From Alteromonas_E sp965248545 (lineage in GTDB: Bacteria; Pseudomonadota; Gammaproteobacteria; Enterobacterales; Alteromonadaceae): a stretch of DNA of 64,000 nucleotides. Below the pieces are notes generated by a model. That model was given only the letters and a program-made list of their open reading frames with translations, had not been told where the DNA came from and ran no database searches. The stretch lies in the NCBI GenBank assembly GCA_965248545.1, contig OZ252110.1, positions 2,108,001-2,172,000 of the forward strand. The letters run 5' to 3'. How positions within the stretch are numbered: the stretch's first letter is position 1; every line of letters begins with the position of its first letter. The position numbers were made by a program, and so were the translations under genes. Shown piece by piece: positions 35,221 through 44,077 of this stretch.

Positions 35221-36063
35221 TTAATGAGATATAGACAACTCATAACCTGCGTATTTACGCATATTGATCACGCGATCACCGTCTAACATCCAATACTGAC
35301 CCTTGATCCCTAGCAGCTGCCCTGAAAATTCTGGCGTTTTGTCGAGGTTAATCGACTTCACCTTGTCGGGATACTGAAGAACTGGATAGCGGATGTTTAT
35401 TGCATCGGCCTGAAGTGACTGAACGGCTAGCATCCCATGTGTTTGTGTGATGGCTTCAATTTCTGTTTGAATCGATGCTAATACCTCAGCCGCCCGACCT
35501 TGGATATCGAGGGCGTCCGGCTCACCTTTTAGCATCACTCGCCAGTTAGTCTTGTCGGCAATGTGGGGCTTGGCCGCATGCTCGACAAGACCGCTGACAA
35601 GGCGCTCTGAAACCCTCAGTACCGGTAGGGCTTGGGTGGCACCTTGGTCGATCCACCGCGATGACACGCCGTCAGTCACATGTCGCGTAATGCCAATTTT
35701 CAGGGCGCCAGTATTCGACAAATACACGAAATGATCACTTAGGCAGTTGGTTTCTCCCCACTCAGGCTCCCGACAGGTACCTTCTTTGTAATGGCACAGT
35801 TCAGGCTTTATGATGCAACTATCGCATTGTGCGAGCGTGATCAAACAGCGGTAGCAGTATCCTTGATTGAAGCTTTTTTTAGTTTTTGCTCCACAACTTA
35901 CGCAGTTTATTTTACCGGTAAACGTCACGTTCACATGGCTACCAATCAAATCGTTCATGGCGAGCATCTCGTCGCCAACAGGGAGTTGATAGTGTGCTAA
36001 ATAAGCACCATCTGCTTGGCGCTCAGTACTGACTTGCATTTTTTGAATATTGCCCGTGAGCAT
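35221..36063 (-). CDS. DUF2797 family protein
   Basis: A 280-residue cytoplasmic protein. The N-terminal third has a putative zinc cluster (CVSCGAKTKKSFNQGYCYRC ... CDSCIIKPELCHY ... CREPEWGE), and the middle has FVYLSNTGALKIGITRH with SSRWIDQGA, similar to GIY-YIG-like or T5orf172-like folds, which is a feature of DUF2797. Function of the family is not established; nucleic acid binding is suggested. It starts 3 bases downstream of the M28 peptidase stop, in the same direction, so the two may be cotranscribed. Confidence 0.8.
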   Translation of the reverse strand: MLTGNIQKMQVSTERQADGAYLAHYQLPVGDEMLAMNDLIGSHVNVTFTGKINCVSCGAKTKKSFNQGYCYRCLITLAQCDSCIIKPELCHYKEGTCREPEWGETNCLSDHFVYLSNTGALKIGITRHVTDGVSSRWIDQGATQALPVLRVSERLVSGLVEHAAKPHIADKTNWRVMLKGEPDALDIQGRAAEVLASIQTEIEAITQTHGMLAVQSLQADAINIRYPVLQYPDKVKSINLDKTPEFSGQLLGIKGQYWMLDGDRVINMRKYAGYELSISH

Positions 36064-36065
36064 GT

Positions 36066-37499
36066 TTAGGGTTCCTGTTTTACTAATGGCAAGAATGCAC
36101 CCGCGGGGCCTGGGAAGACAACTGGGCTCTCGAAACCATCTTCACTGACACTGGCGACGCCGAAAAAGTAGTTGTCAATAACGACATTCTCTAACGTTGC
36201 TTCAGTAACATCCCCGACAAAACGGCTAAATTGCCATTGCGGGGCATCCGTATATCGCCAGTATATTTTATACCCTTTTAGGTGCGGGTTAGTGCTTTTA
36301 TCTATCGCTTGCCAAGACAAAGTAGTGCTCGGTTGTACCGCACCTTTGATAGTAACTCCTGTTGGTGGTTGAGGTGCCCAAGATAGACTGGCCAAACTGG
36401 CAGCGTTTAAACCCGTGAGTTTGGCGGCGTAATCAAAATCAACGCCGTCGATGGTGTCGCCGTATACGATTCCATCTTCGGTACGCAAATCTTGATGCTG
36501 TCGATTGTAGTGTTCGTTCGTCTCCATAATGCGGATACCAGGGTAGCCCAGATCGTTAAAGGGACGATGGTGACCTCCCCGACGGAAACGGTCCAAACGG
36601 TAGATCACCATAGTGTCTAAATTGGGTACATACCGATCGGCAATCAAGTCGATATAACGCGCTAAATTCCGACTTGGCGAGTCAACTTCCCCACCAACGA
36701 ATCGTCGTAGGGTTGCCTCGGACTCAGTTTCCAACATGCGCGTACCTTCCGCGAAAATCCGTGCAGTGGTGTTGTTTATAACACCGTTAATACCTTCGAT
36801 ATTGCCGATCATATCGTTGTTCAGAACGCCCACTATTCGCCAATTATCGCGTTTGGCGGCTGCAGCCATGATCCGCCCGCCGAATAGACCTTGTTCCTCG
36901 CCAGAAAGTGCCGCATACACAATGCTGCCGTGAAATGTGTATTTGGATAGCACTCGCGCAGCCTCAAGAGTACCGGCGACGCCCGAAGCGTTATCATTTG
37001 CGCCCGGAGAATCGGCTGTTGCATTCATCACATCACTGACGCGCGAATCGATATCGCCAGACATGATCACGTAGCGACCCGGATCCGTTTGCCCGCGTTG
37101 AATGGCAATAACATTGACGACTTCAACCGGGTCAGGAATACGTCGTTCCCCGCTGATCACATCACTTTGAAAATACACTTCTAAACAACCACCGCAATCC
37201 GCGCTTATACGCTCAAATTCGGCTTTGATCCAACGCCTTGCGGCACCAATACCACGTACATCAGACTCGGTTTCCGAGAGCGTATGACGAGTACCAAAGT
37301 TAACTAAGGCTTGGATGTCTTTCTCAATGTTAGTCGCTTGAGGAGCTGTAGCGATCCCGTGCAGCGTGTTTAGTGTCTGAGGGGGTTCTCTTTTACTATC
37401 AGACGCATTCGCGAGCGAAGGCGCGAGTGCTGATACGATGATGGATGAGGCGACAAACGCGGTTTTCACAATTCGACGATTAGCGAGCGAATAAATCAT
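36066..37499 (-). CDS. Exported M28 family metallopeptidase
   Basis: Zinc aminopeptidase-like protein of 477 residues. An N-terminal hydrophobic segment with AFVASSIIVSALAPSLANA serves as signal peptide. Catalytic features: SGDIDSRV (metal ligand region), SPGANDNASGVAGTLEAARVL, ALSGEEQGLFGG (Glu base and ligand), NNDMIGN, and a histidine later in GGHHRPFNDLGYPGIRIMETNEHYN. A C-terminal domain of about 90 residues (PPTGVTIKGAVQPSTTLSWQ) resembles fibronectin III. Likely periplasmic or secreted, degrading peptides. A 205-base gap separates it from fre and holds no gene. Confidence 0.88.
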   Translation of the reverse strand: MIYSLANRRIVKTAFVASSIIVSALAPSLANASDSKREPPQTLNTLHGIATAPQATNIEKDIQALVNFGTRHTLSETESDVRGIGAARRWIKAEFERISADCGGCLEVYFQSDVISGERRIPDPVEVVNVIAIQRGQTDPGRYVIMSGDIDSRVSDVMNATADSPGANDNASGVAGTLEAARVLSKYTFHGSIVYAALSGEEQGLFGGRIMAAAAKRDNWRIVGVLNNDMIGNIEGINGVINNTTARIFAEGTRMLETESEATLRRFVGGEVDSPSRNLARYIDLIADRYVPNLDTMVIYRLDRFRRGGHHRPFNDLGYPGIRIMETNEHYNRQHQDLRTEDGIVYGDTIDGVDFDYAAKLTGLNAASLASLSWAPQPPTGVTIKGAVQPSTTLSWQAIDKSTNPHLKGYKIYWRYTDAPQWQFSRFVGDVTEATLENVVIDNYFFGVASVSEDGFESPVVFPGPAGAFLPLVKQEP

Positions 37500-37704
37500 G
37501 CAGACTGGTCCTGTTTATGGTTGTTTTTTGTTAGACCTTAACGCATACGCACATGCCTGCAAGTCAGCTCAACGTTTCCTCGCGTCAGTTGGTATATTCG
37601 CCGTCTATCATGTCGTCTCGCACAAACAAACGGCGTGAGCCAACTCTGCGCTCACCCCACATGAGTATATCCAGTGCTAACTACGAGTTTAGATCTTGAC
37701 TCAA

Positions 37705-38400
37705 CTACAGGTATGCGAACGCATCGCCAATGATGTGCTTCGCGTCACATCCTCGGGCGGTGAAGTCGTCGCGAATGACCTTAGCCATTTCAAAACGGCC
37801 CGCCACATATACGTCATATTCGGTAAGCAGGGGTTCTTTTTCCATGGCGGCTTCGTGCACACGCCCGGTTAAACCTTTCCAACTAGGCTCTGCGTTTTCA
37901 ACTACGGGCTTGAAAGTAAAATTCTGGTGCTGCTGTGCCAACGCTTCGAGTTCAGCCTTATGATAAAGGTCTGCTTCATGACGCACGCCCCAATACAAGG
38001 TGATGGCTTGTTCCGGGGTGTCGTGCAGCACAGAGCGTAAGATCGAATTCACATACGAGAAGCCTGTTCCGCCAGCAATGAGAAGCGCCGGTCTGTCCGA
38101 TGCTTGATAGAACGCATTACCATCCGGAACGTTAACGATAACCGCCTGTTCAGCGCGCATCTTCTGAAGTACTTCCCACGCATAAGGATTATCTTCTGTG
38201 GCACCAATATGCAGAATTAACCGGTCGTTTTGATGCGCAGGATTGGCAATCGAAAAAGGTCTTTGGTCATCTTCATCCATCACGACTTGGAGGTACTGGC
38301 CGGGGCGAAAATCAATCGAAACCTCAGGGGTCAATATCACCTCGTATACGACAGGAGTGAGAGGAGTAATGCTGTTGACCTTACAATTTACATGCGCCAT
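37705..38400 (-). CDS. fre: NAD(P)H-flavin reductase
   Basis: Ferredoxin-reductase-like enzyme of 231 residues that supplies reduced flavins. FAD/FMN-binding RPFSIANPAH and the NAD(P)-binding LLIAGGTGFSYVNSILRSVL and TLYWGVRHEADLYH agree with Fre/LuxG. Conserved neighbour of ubiD in gammaproteobacteria, where Fre may supply FMNH2 for prenyl-FMN made for the UbiD decarboxylase. It lies 63 bases downstream of ubiD on the same strand, so cotranscription is likely. Confidence 0.93.
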   Translation of the reverse strand: MAHVNCKVNSITPLTPVVYEVILTPEVSIDFRPGQYLQVVMDEDDQRPFSIANPAHQNDRLILHIGATEDNPYAWEVLQKMRAEQAVIVNVPDGNAFYQASDRPALLIAGGTGFSYVNSILRSVLHDTPEQAITLYWGVRHEADLYHKAELEALAQQHQNFTFKPVVENAEPSWKGLTGRVHEAAMEKEPLLTEYDVYVAGRFEMAKVIRDDFTARGCDAKHIIGDAFAYL

Positions 38401-38463
38401 TAAAGAGTTCTACTTTGGTTGAAATTAAAAAAATGCGGCGCGGTTAACGCGCCTTTGTGCCTA

Positions 38464-39933
38464 TTATGACAATAAATCGAGCTCATCCCAAATTGCATCG
38501 ACTTTGGCTTTTACTTTTTCGTCCATCACGATCGGTGTACCCCATTCACGGTCAGTTTCACCGGGCATTTTATTGGTAGCGTCTAAGCCCATCTTCGAGC
38601 CCAATCCAGATACTGGTGAAGCAAAGTCCAAATAATCAATCGGGGTGTTGTCGATTAGGGTCGTATCACGAGTCGGGTCCATACGCGTCGTGATTGCCCA
38701 GATGACATCTTCCCAATTTCTTGCGTTGACATCGTCATCACACACGATGACAAATTTGGTGTACATAAACTGACGCAAAAACGACCAAACGCCCATCATT
38801 ACGCGCTTCGCGTGCCCAGGATATTGCTTTTTCATGGTCACGATTGCCATGCGATATGAGCAGCCTTCCGGAGGCAAATAAAAATCGACGATCTCTGGAA
38901 ATTGCTTTTGCAAAATCGGCACGAAGACTTCATTTAGCGCAACGCCTAATATTGCGGGCTCATCAGGTGGACGGCCAGTATACGTCGAGTGATAAATAGG
39001 CTTATCCCGGTGCGTAATGTGCGTCACTGTGAAGACTGGGAATTCATCTACTTCATTGTAATAACCTGTGTGGTCCCCGTAAGGACCCTCGGGGGCGGTT
39101 TCGCCCGGTTGAATGTAACCCTCTAACACAATTTCTGCGGACGCCGGTACCTGCAAATCGTTGCTGATCGACTTAACCACTTCGGTCTTATCACCCCGTA
39201 AAAGGCCTGCGAAAGCGTATTCTGACAGAGTGTCAGGTACTGGTGTCACGGCGCCTAAAATTGTCGCTGGATCTGCTCCCAGAGCGACTGATACAGGGTA
39301 AGGTTTATCCGGGTTTTGCTGACACCACTCGCGAAAATCAAGCGCGCCTCCGCGGTGTGACAACCAGCGCATGATGACCTTGTTTTTGCTTATCACTTGT
39401 TGGCGATAGATCCCGAGGTTTTGGCGTTTTTTGTGTGGACCTCTAGTAACTGTAAGGCCCCAGGTAATCAATGGGGCTGCGTCTCCAGGCCAACAACGCT
39501 GAATTGGCAAGGTACTCAGGTCGACATCTTCGCCAAAAATAACGTGCTGCTGACATGGCGCCTTTCGGACAACTTTGGCCGGCATGTTCAATACTTGCTT
39601 GAAAACGGGTAGCTTTTCCCAGAGATCTTTGAGCCCTTTAGGCGGCTCGGGCTCTTTCAAATAGGCCAATAAGCGACCCACTTCGCGCAATGCTTCAACC
39701 GATGTTTGACCCATACCTAATGCGACGCGTTCGGGCGTACCAAATAAGTTTGCCAGCACGGGGATATCACTGTTCTTGGGGTTTTCGAATAAGATTGCCG
39801 GACCACCTGCTCGCAGGGTGCGGTCGGCGATTTCGGTCATTTCCAAATCGGTGTCGATGGGCTGTTTAACACGCTTTAATTCGCCGCGCTGTTCCAACTG
39901 TTCGATAAAGTCTCGTAAGTCTTTGTATTTCAT
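38464..39933 (-). CDS. ubiD: 4-hydroxy-3-polyprenylbenzoate decarboxylase UbiD
   Basis: Prenyl-FMN-dependent decarboxylase in ubiquinone synthesis. The 489 residues begin MKYKDLRDFIEQLEQRGELKRV and contain NLGIYRQQVISKNKVIMRWLSHRGGA, LEGYIQPGETAPEGPYGDHTGYYN (the Glu-Arg-Glu catalytic region) and ATRMDP-type segment TTRMDPTRDTTLID. Length and N-terminus match Escherichia coli UbiD. Followed by fre. Together with ubiEJB in this window it gives several steps of the quinone pathway. Confidence 0.96.
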   Translation of the reverse strand: MKYKDLRDFIEQLEQRGELKRVKQPIDTDLEMTEIADRTLRAGGPAILFENPKNSDIPVLANLFGTPERVALGMGQTSVEALREVGRLLAYLKEPEPPKGLKDLWEKLPVFKQVLNMPAKVVRKAPCQQHVIFGEDVDLSTLPIQRCWPGDAAPLITWGLTVTRGPHKKRQNLGIYRQQVISKNKVIMRWLSHRGGALDFREWCQQNPDKPYPVSVALGADPATILGAVTPVPDTLSEYAFAGLLRGDKTEVVKSISNDLQVPASAEIVLEGYIQPGETAPEGPYGDHTGYYNEVDEFPVFTVTHITHRDKPIYHSTYTGRPPDEPAILGVALNEVFVPILQKQFPEIVDFYLPPEGCSYRMAIVTMKKQYPGHAKRVMMGVWSFLRQFMYTKFVIVCDDDVNARNWEDVIWAITTRMDPTRDTTLIDNTPIDYLDFASPVSGLGSKMGLDATNKMPGETDREWGTPIVMDEKVKAKVDAIWDELDLLS

Positions 39934-40049
39934 ATTGAAGAGGAAGGCTTCTATGACTACTCTATGATGATGAGATTATACCAGCTATCGTCGCAAACTG
40001 ATCACATCAATGCTGCAGAGATGCGTATCCGCGACTCGAGGGCCAAGTA

Positions 40050-40559
40050 ATGCGATTGATTAACCGCCTTATTTTCATTGTCGTCTCATTGACGCTATTA
40101 CCGAATACGGCCATTGCTCAGTCACCTCCATGCGTTGAGCCGGAGTATCGACAGTTTGATTTTTGGTTGGGCAACTGGCAAGTGACTCAGCCAGACGGCA
40201 GTGTCGCAGGTACAAACGCGATACAAGCTTCTTACAATGGTTGTGTGATCACTGAGCACTATCAGGTTAATGGGGCCCCATATGGTGAAAGCTTGAATGC
40301 CTATGATCGGGCGACCCAACGTTGGTATCAAACCTGGATGGATAAAAACGGCACTGTACTTTTGCTTTCCGGCGGCATGAAAGGTGATAGTATGGTGTTA
40401 TCTGGTCAGTCAAAAGATGCATCTGGCGGTGATGTGACCCATCAAATAAGCTGGCAACCACAAGCTAATGGCACTGTTATTCAGCATTGGCAATTTAAAC
40501 AAGCTGATGGCGACTGGACTACGTTGTTCAAAGGCATTTATACCAAACTGACCCCTTAG
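40050..40559 (+). CDS. Exported DUF1579-like protein
   Basis: A 169-residue protein with signal peptide LINRLIFIVVSLTLLPNTAIA. The mature part (YRQFDFWLGNWQVTQPDGS ... ITEHYQVNGAPYGESLNAYDRATQRWYQTWMDKNG) has the FDFWLGxW pattern of DUF1579/lipocalin-like small beta-barrels. No function is known. Followed 14 bases on by a small conserved gene and then motX, all on the plus strand. Confidence 0.72.
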   Translation: MRLINRLIFIVVSLTLLPNTAIAQSPPCVEPEYRQFDFWLGNWQVTQPDGSVAGTNAIQASYNGCVITEHYQVNGAPYGESLNAYDRATQRWYQTWMDKNGTVLLLSGGMKGDSMVLSGQSKDASGGDVTHQISWQPQANGTVIQHWQFKQADGDWTTLFKGIYTKLTP

Positions 40560-40573
40560 CACAGGAGTATTGC

Positions 40574-40816
40574 ATGTCATTTTCATCGGATATGATTGAA
40601 GAACTGAATTTGTTGCTGATGTTTCCAACTCAAAGTTTGATGCAAGGGCTAAAAATTCACCACGATGCCAGTCAAGCGGTTATCGATGCGGCCGAGCGTT
40701 TATACGCAAAAGGTATCATTACGCAGCGAGATGGTGGCTACCTAACAGATTTAGGACATGACCTCATCGAGCACGCACAGCGTTTGCGCATGGCACTTAA
40801 CCCACGCTTGAACTAG
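40574..40816 (+). CDS. Conserved small protein (TIGR02647-like)
   Basis: An 80-residue cytoplasmic protein that resembles the TIGR02647 family: MIEELNLLLMF, GLKIHHDASQAVIDAAERLYAKGIITQRDGGYLTDLG. The layout is like a winged helix, with a GYLTDLG wing, so DNA binding is possible but unproved. GGAG lies ahead of the ATG. Common in Pseudomonas and marine gammaproteobacteria. Confidence 0.8.
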   Translation: MSFSSDMIEELNLLLMFPTQSLMQGLKIHHDASQAVIDAAERLYAKGIITQRDGGYLTDLGHDLIEHAQRLRMALNPRLN

Positions 40817-40925
40817 TCAGGCGTATTCTTCAACGTGCTCAAGTAAACGCGTAGGTGGCCGATATTTTAACTACTACTGACAACAGAATTGTGCCTCACC
40901 CAGCAACCGAGACAGACTTCACACT

Positions 40926-41576
40926 ATGAATAAGTTTATGTATCGCCCTACTTCGCTACTACGTCTCACCGGACTACTACTAAGTTCAATTGCGTTAATG
41001 CCGTCGGCAACCGCTCAAGACGTCAGGGCCGTACAATTATATAGTCAAGATGAACTGATCATGTTGATCAACAAGAACGAGCATCTGGATCGCGTGGTGC
41101 TGGATCGTTGTCAATTGGTCCAAGATATTGAAGCGCGAGCTGAAGTACTGACGGTGCCCGCCTATCAATTCCTTTGGGGCGATATGTTAGCGTGGGGCGT
41201 TTGCGTGGATGCTGATCCTGAGCGCGGTGTAGCGTTAATGCGAGACGCAGCGGATCAGGGGTTGCCGGCTGCGCTTGAACAGCTCGGACGTTACTATGCT
41301 AATGGTACACTGGTGCAAGAAGACAAAAAGCGAGCCGTAATTTACCTTCGCGAAGCTTCATCATTAGGTAATATGAAAGCGCAGATGCAGCTTGCAGATC
41401 TCTTCATCGCCGGATACGGTAGTCCTTACGATTATCAAGATACTTACCATTGGTTGTATAACGCGATCACCAACGATAAAGATACGCATGCTCGCATTGC
41501 GCGTCAGCTTGGTGAACTGGAAAAATTAATGCACCCAAAAGCAGTGCGAGCCGCACGCAAGCCATTAGACAGCTAA
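40926..41576 (+). CDS. motX: Sodium-driven flagellar motor protein MotX
   Basis: Periplasmic protein forming the T-ring under the polar flagellar motor with MotY, required for PomAB stator assembly. The 216 residues have a signal peptide ending SATA, then VQLYSQDELIMLINKNEHLDRVVLDRCQLVQDIEARA and the family segment LWGDMLAWGVCVDAD, followed by Sel1-like repeats (AADQGLPAALEQLGRYYANGTLVQEDKKRAVIYLREASSLGN). Both cysteines of the domain are present. This implies a sodium-driven polar flagellum and fits a marine lifestyle. No other flagellar genes are in the window, as is usual for motX. Confidence 0.93.
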   Translation: MNKFMYRPTSLLRLTGLLLSSIALMPSATAQDVRAVQLYSQDELIMLINKNEHLDRVVLDRCQLVQDIEARAEVLTVPAYQFLWGDMLAWGVCVDADPERGVALMRDAADQGLPAALEQLGRYYANGTLVQEDKKRAVIYLREASSLGNMKAQMQLADLFIAGYGSPYDYQDTYHWLYNAITNDKDTHARIARQLGELEKLMHPKAVRAARKPLDS

Positions 41577-41683
41577 CCCTGTAGGTTCAACGCATGACAC
41601 AATAGTGTCATTAATTATTCATCAAAATTTCGTAATTCCACCCTAGGGTTTTGTCCGCAACTCAACAATACAATGGACAAAAC

Positions 41684-44028
41684 ATGTTTTACCCCAACGG
41701 TTTCAATCGAAGTGCTGTCGCGTTTTCTGTTGCTGCAGCATTGACCGCGCCAACGATGGCACAGCAAGCACCTTCCAGTGAGCAACGTGTAATTGAAGAA
41801 ATCACGGTGACGGCACAAAAACGTGTGCAAAGCATTCAAGATGTGCCCGTGACTATCAGTGCCTACGATGGTGGTTTCTTGGAAGAACTCGGTATAGCTG
41901 AGCTCGACGTTTTGTCGGATGTCACGCCAGGCTTAGTTATCCAAGAACAAAGCCCAAACAATCCGGGTTTTGTTATTCGAGGTATTACATCTGACAGCGG
42001 ATCTGCGCAAGCATCTCCCCGCGTCTCGGTTTATTACAACGGTGCAGATGTATCGCGTTCCCGTGGCTCCTATTTTGAATTATTCGACATTGAGAGAGTC
42101 GAAATCGTTAAGGGCCCTCAGGCTACCCTGTTTGGTACTGCGGCATCCGTAGGTGCCATCAACGTTATCACCGCTAAACCCGAACAAGAAACTTCAGGTA
42201 AATTTACGGTCGGGTTTGGGAACTACTCAGCATTGACTACACAAGGTTATGTCACTGGTGGCAATGATACTGTTCAAGGGCGCTTGGCATTCAGTTATCG
42301 CGAGCGCGATGGATTCATCGAGAATATTGCGGGGGACCAAGGGTCACAAACTGCAGGTGGGTTAGTGCAGGATGATATGCATGGCATCGAGCGAACTGCC
42401 TTTAGACCTAGCCTGCGTTTTACGCCGAATGATGATGTCACGATTGACTTGGTATATAGCTATGAAAAGAACCAAGACACAGGTACGTCATTCAAAAATG
42501 GCCTATTTGCACCAACTGGCGGTGATTCTAGTCCATTTAGTTTTGTCGAAATGTCTGGCAGCCCGTTTTCCAAGAAGTATTGGGTGCCGAAAAGCTTGGT
42601 TTAGAGCGCGAGTTAGACGATCTCAATCTGACCGTCAATTGGGATATCAATTCCACTTTGACTTTCACCTCAATTACCGCATCACGCAGCTTCGAGTCAC
42701 TTGAAATATTCGATGCTGATGGCACCCAAGCGTGGTTTCTTGAGTTTGCTGAAGATGCCGAGGGTGACCAGTTCAGCCAAGAATTTCGTCTTGTTCAGAC
42801 CACGTCAAATATGACGTCAATCTTCGGCGTCAGTTACTTCACTGAAGACGGTAGCCAAACAGTGCCTTTTAGCACAGAGGAAAGTATTTATTTGAACTGC
42901 CTTGGTTTTCTACCGGGTAACCTGCCCTGTGTAAACTCAGACGGATCAGTAAATGTGCTTACTCCTATTCTGACTCAAGGCTTGGCACAGGCACTTCCTT
43001 ACTCGGCGAGTTTTGCTAACTATGGTGACAATGAATCATGGTCAGCGTTTGTCGACGTAAGCTACGCCGTCAGCGATGCGCTGGAGTTAACGGCTGGCTT
43101 GCGCTACGTGACCGAAGACAAGATCAGTGGCTACAGCTCGCGTTCTCCTAATTCACAGTTGACCGGTGGACCATTGCTACCCGTAATTGATACCAATGGC
43201 GTTAAACTTGAAGCAGAAGCCGATTTTGATGATTGGCTACCTCGCTTCAACGCTTTGTATACGGTAAATAACAATCTCAACGTGTATGCGACTATTTCTA
43301 AGGGACGTCGCTCAGAAGTACTGGATGTTGGCGCAACAGTGGGGGCGGCAGATGGGATTGTTGCTGATGTGACTGAAGTGCCGGCAGAGATCGTGTGGAA
43401 TTATGAGGCCGGTTTAAAAGGCAACTCAAGTGACAATACCGTAACGTACAGTGCTTCAATGTTCTACCAGGACTATTCTGACTTCCAAGTCACACTGCAA
43501 GATGATGCGGGTAATTTCTTTACCGCGAACGCAGGCTCAGCCACGAATATTGGCTTTGAGGGGGAAGTTCGTGCAATTCTGGGCGGTGGTATTGAAGTAT
43601 TTGCAAATGCTGCGATTATCGATGCTGAAATCGACGACGATAGCGAAAACGGCAACCTCGCAGGCAACCGTTTCCGTCTCCAACCAGAAAACACCTATAG
43701 CGTCGGTGGCTTTTATTCTACTGCGTTGAACAATTCGATGGAGTTGTTTGGCTCATTTGTGTACAGCTATCGTTCAGATGTGTTTTTCGAACCTGAAAAT
43801 GCCCCAATCAGCGGTCTCGATATTAGTGAAGACAGCGTTAGTCTGGTCAATGCACGCGTCGGGATAAGTTCAGGCAGTTGGTCGGTTTCAGCCTTTGCTA
43901 GCAACTTATTGGACGAAGAGTATTTAGTCGACGCAGGTAACACTGGCGGGAGCTTTGGCAACCCTACATTCGTTGCCGGACCGCCGCGTTTTTACGGTGT
44001 TGAGTTCTCGTACAAATTTGGCTTGTAG
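41684..44028 (+). pseudogene. TonB-dependent receptor interrupted by a one-base frameshift
   Basis: Outer-membrane receptor gene in two frames. The first runs from ATG 41684 (frame open from 41651) to a TAG at 42601-42603: signal peptide ending TMAQQ, EEITVTAQKR TonB-box region, plug (PGFVIRGITSDSG, VEIVKGPQATLFGTAASVGAINVIT). The second, open from 42580, encodes the rest of the barrel and ends in the typical FYGVEFSYKFGL. Adding one T to the TTTT run at 42566-42569 restores one frame through PFFQEVLGAEKLGLE, so the lesion is a single-base loss there. Total would be about 780 residues. Either a real or phase-variable mutation, or a sequencing error in a short homopolymer. Substrate is unknown. 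Confidence 0.85.
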
Positions 44029-44040
44029 TAGAGTCAGTTT

Positions 44041-44073
44041 AAAAAAGCCGCTGAACCTTCAGCGGCTTTTTTT
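44041..44073. terminator. Bidirectional rho-independent terminator
   Basis: Six As, GCCGCTGAA, a CC loop, TTCAGCGGC and seven Ts. Lies between the receptor gene and the convergent phosphatase gene. Confidence 0.92.
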
Positions 44074-44077
44074 ATTG

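Noticed and set aside
41684..44028. Programmed ribosomal frameshifting in the TonB-dependent receptor gene
   Set aside because: The TTTTCC context is not a recognised slippery heptamer for the needed shift, no downstream pseudoknot was evident, and this receptor class is not known to use it; a mutation or error is simpler.
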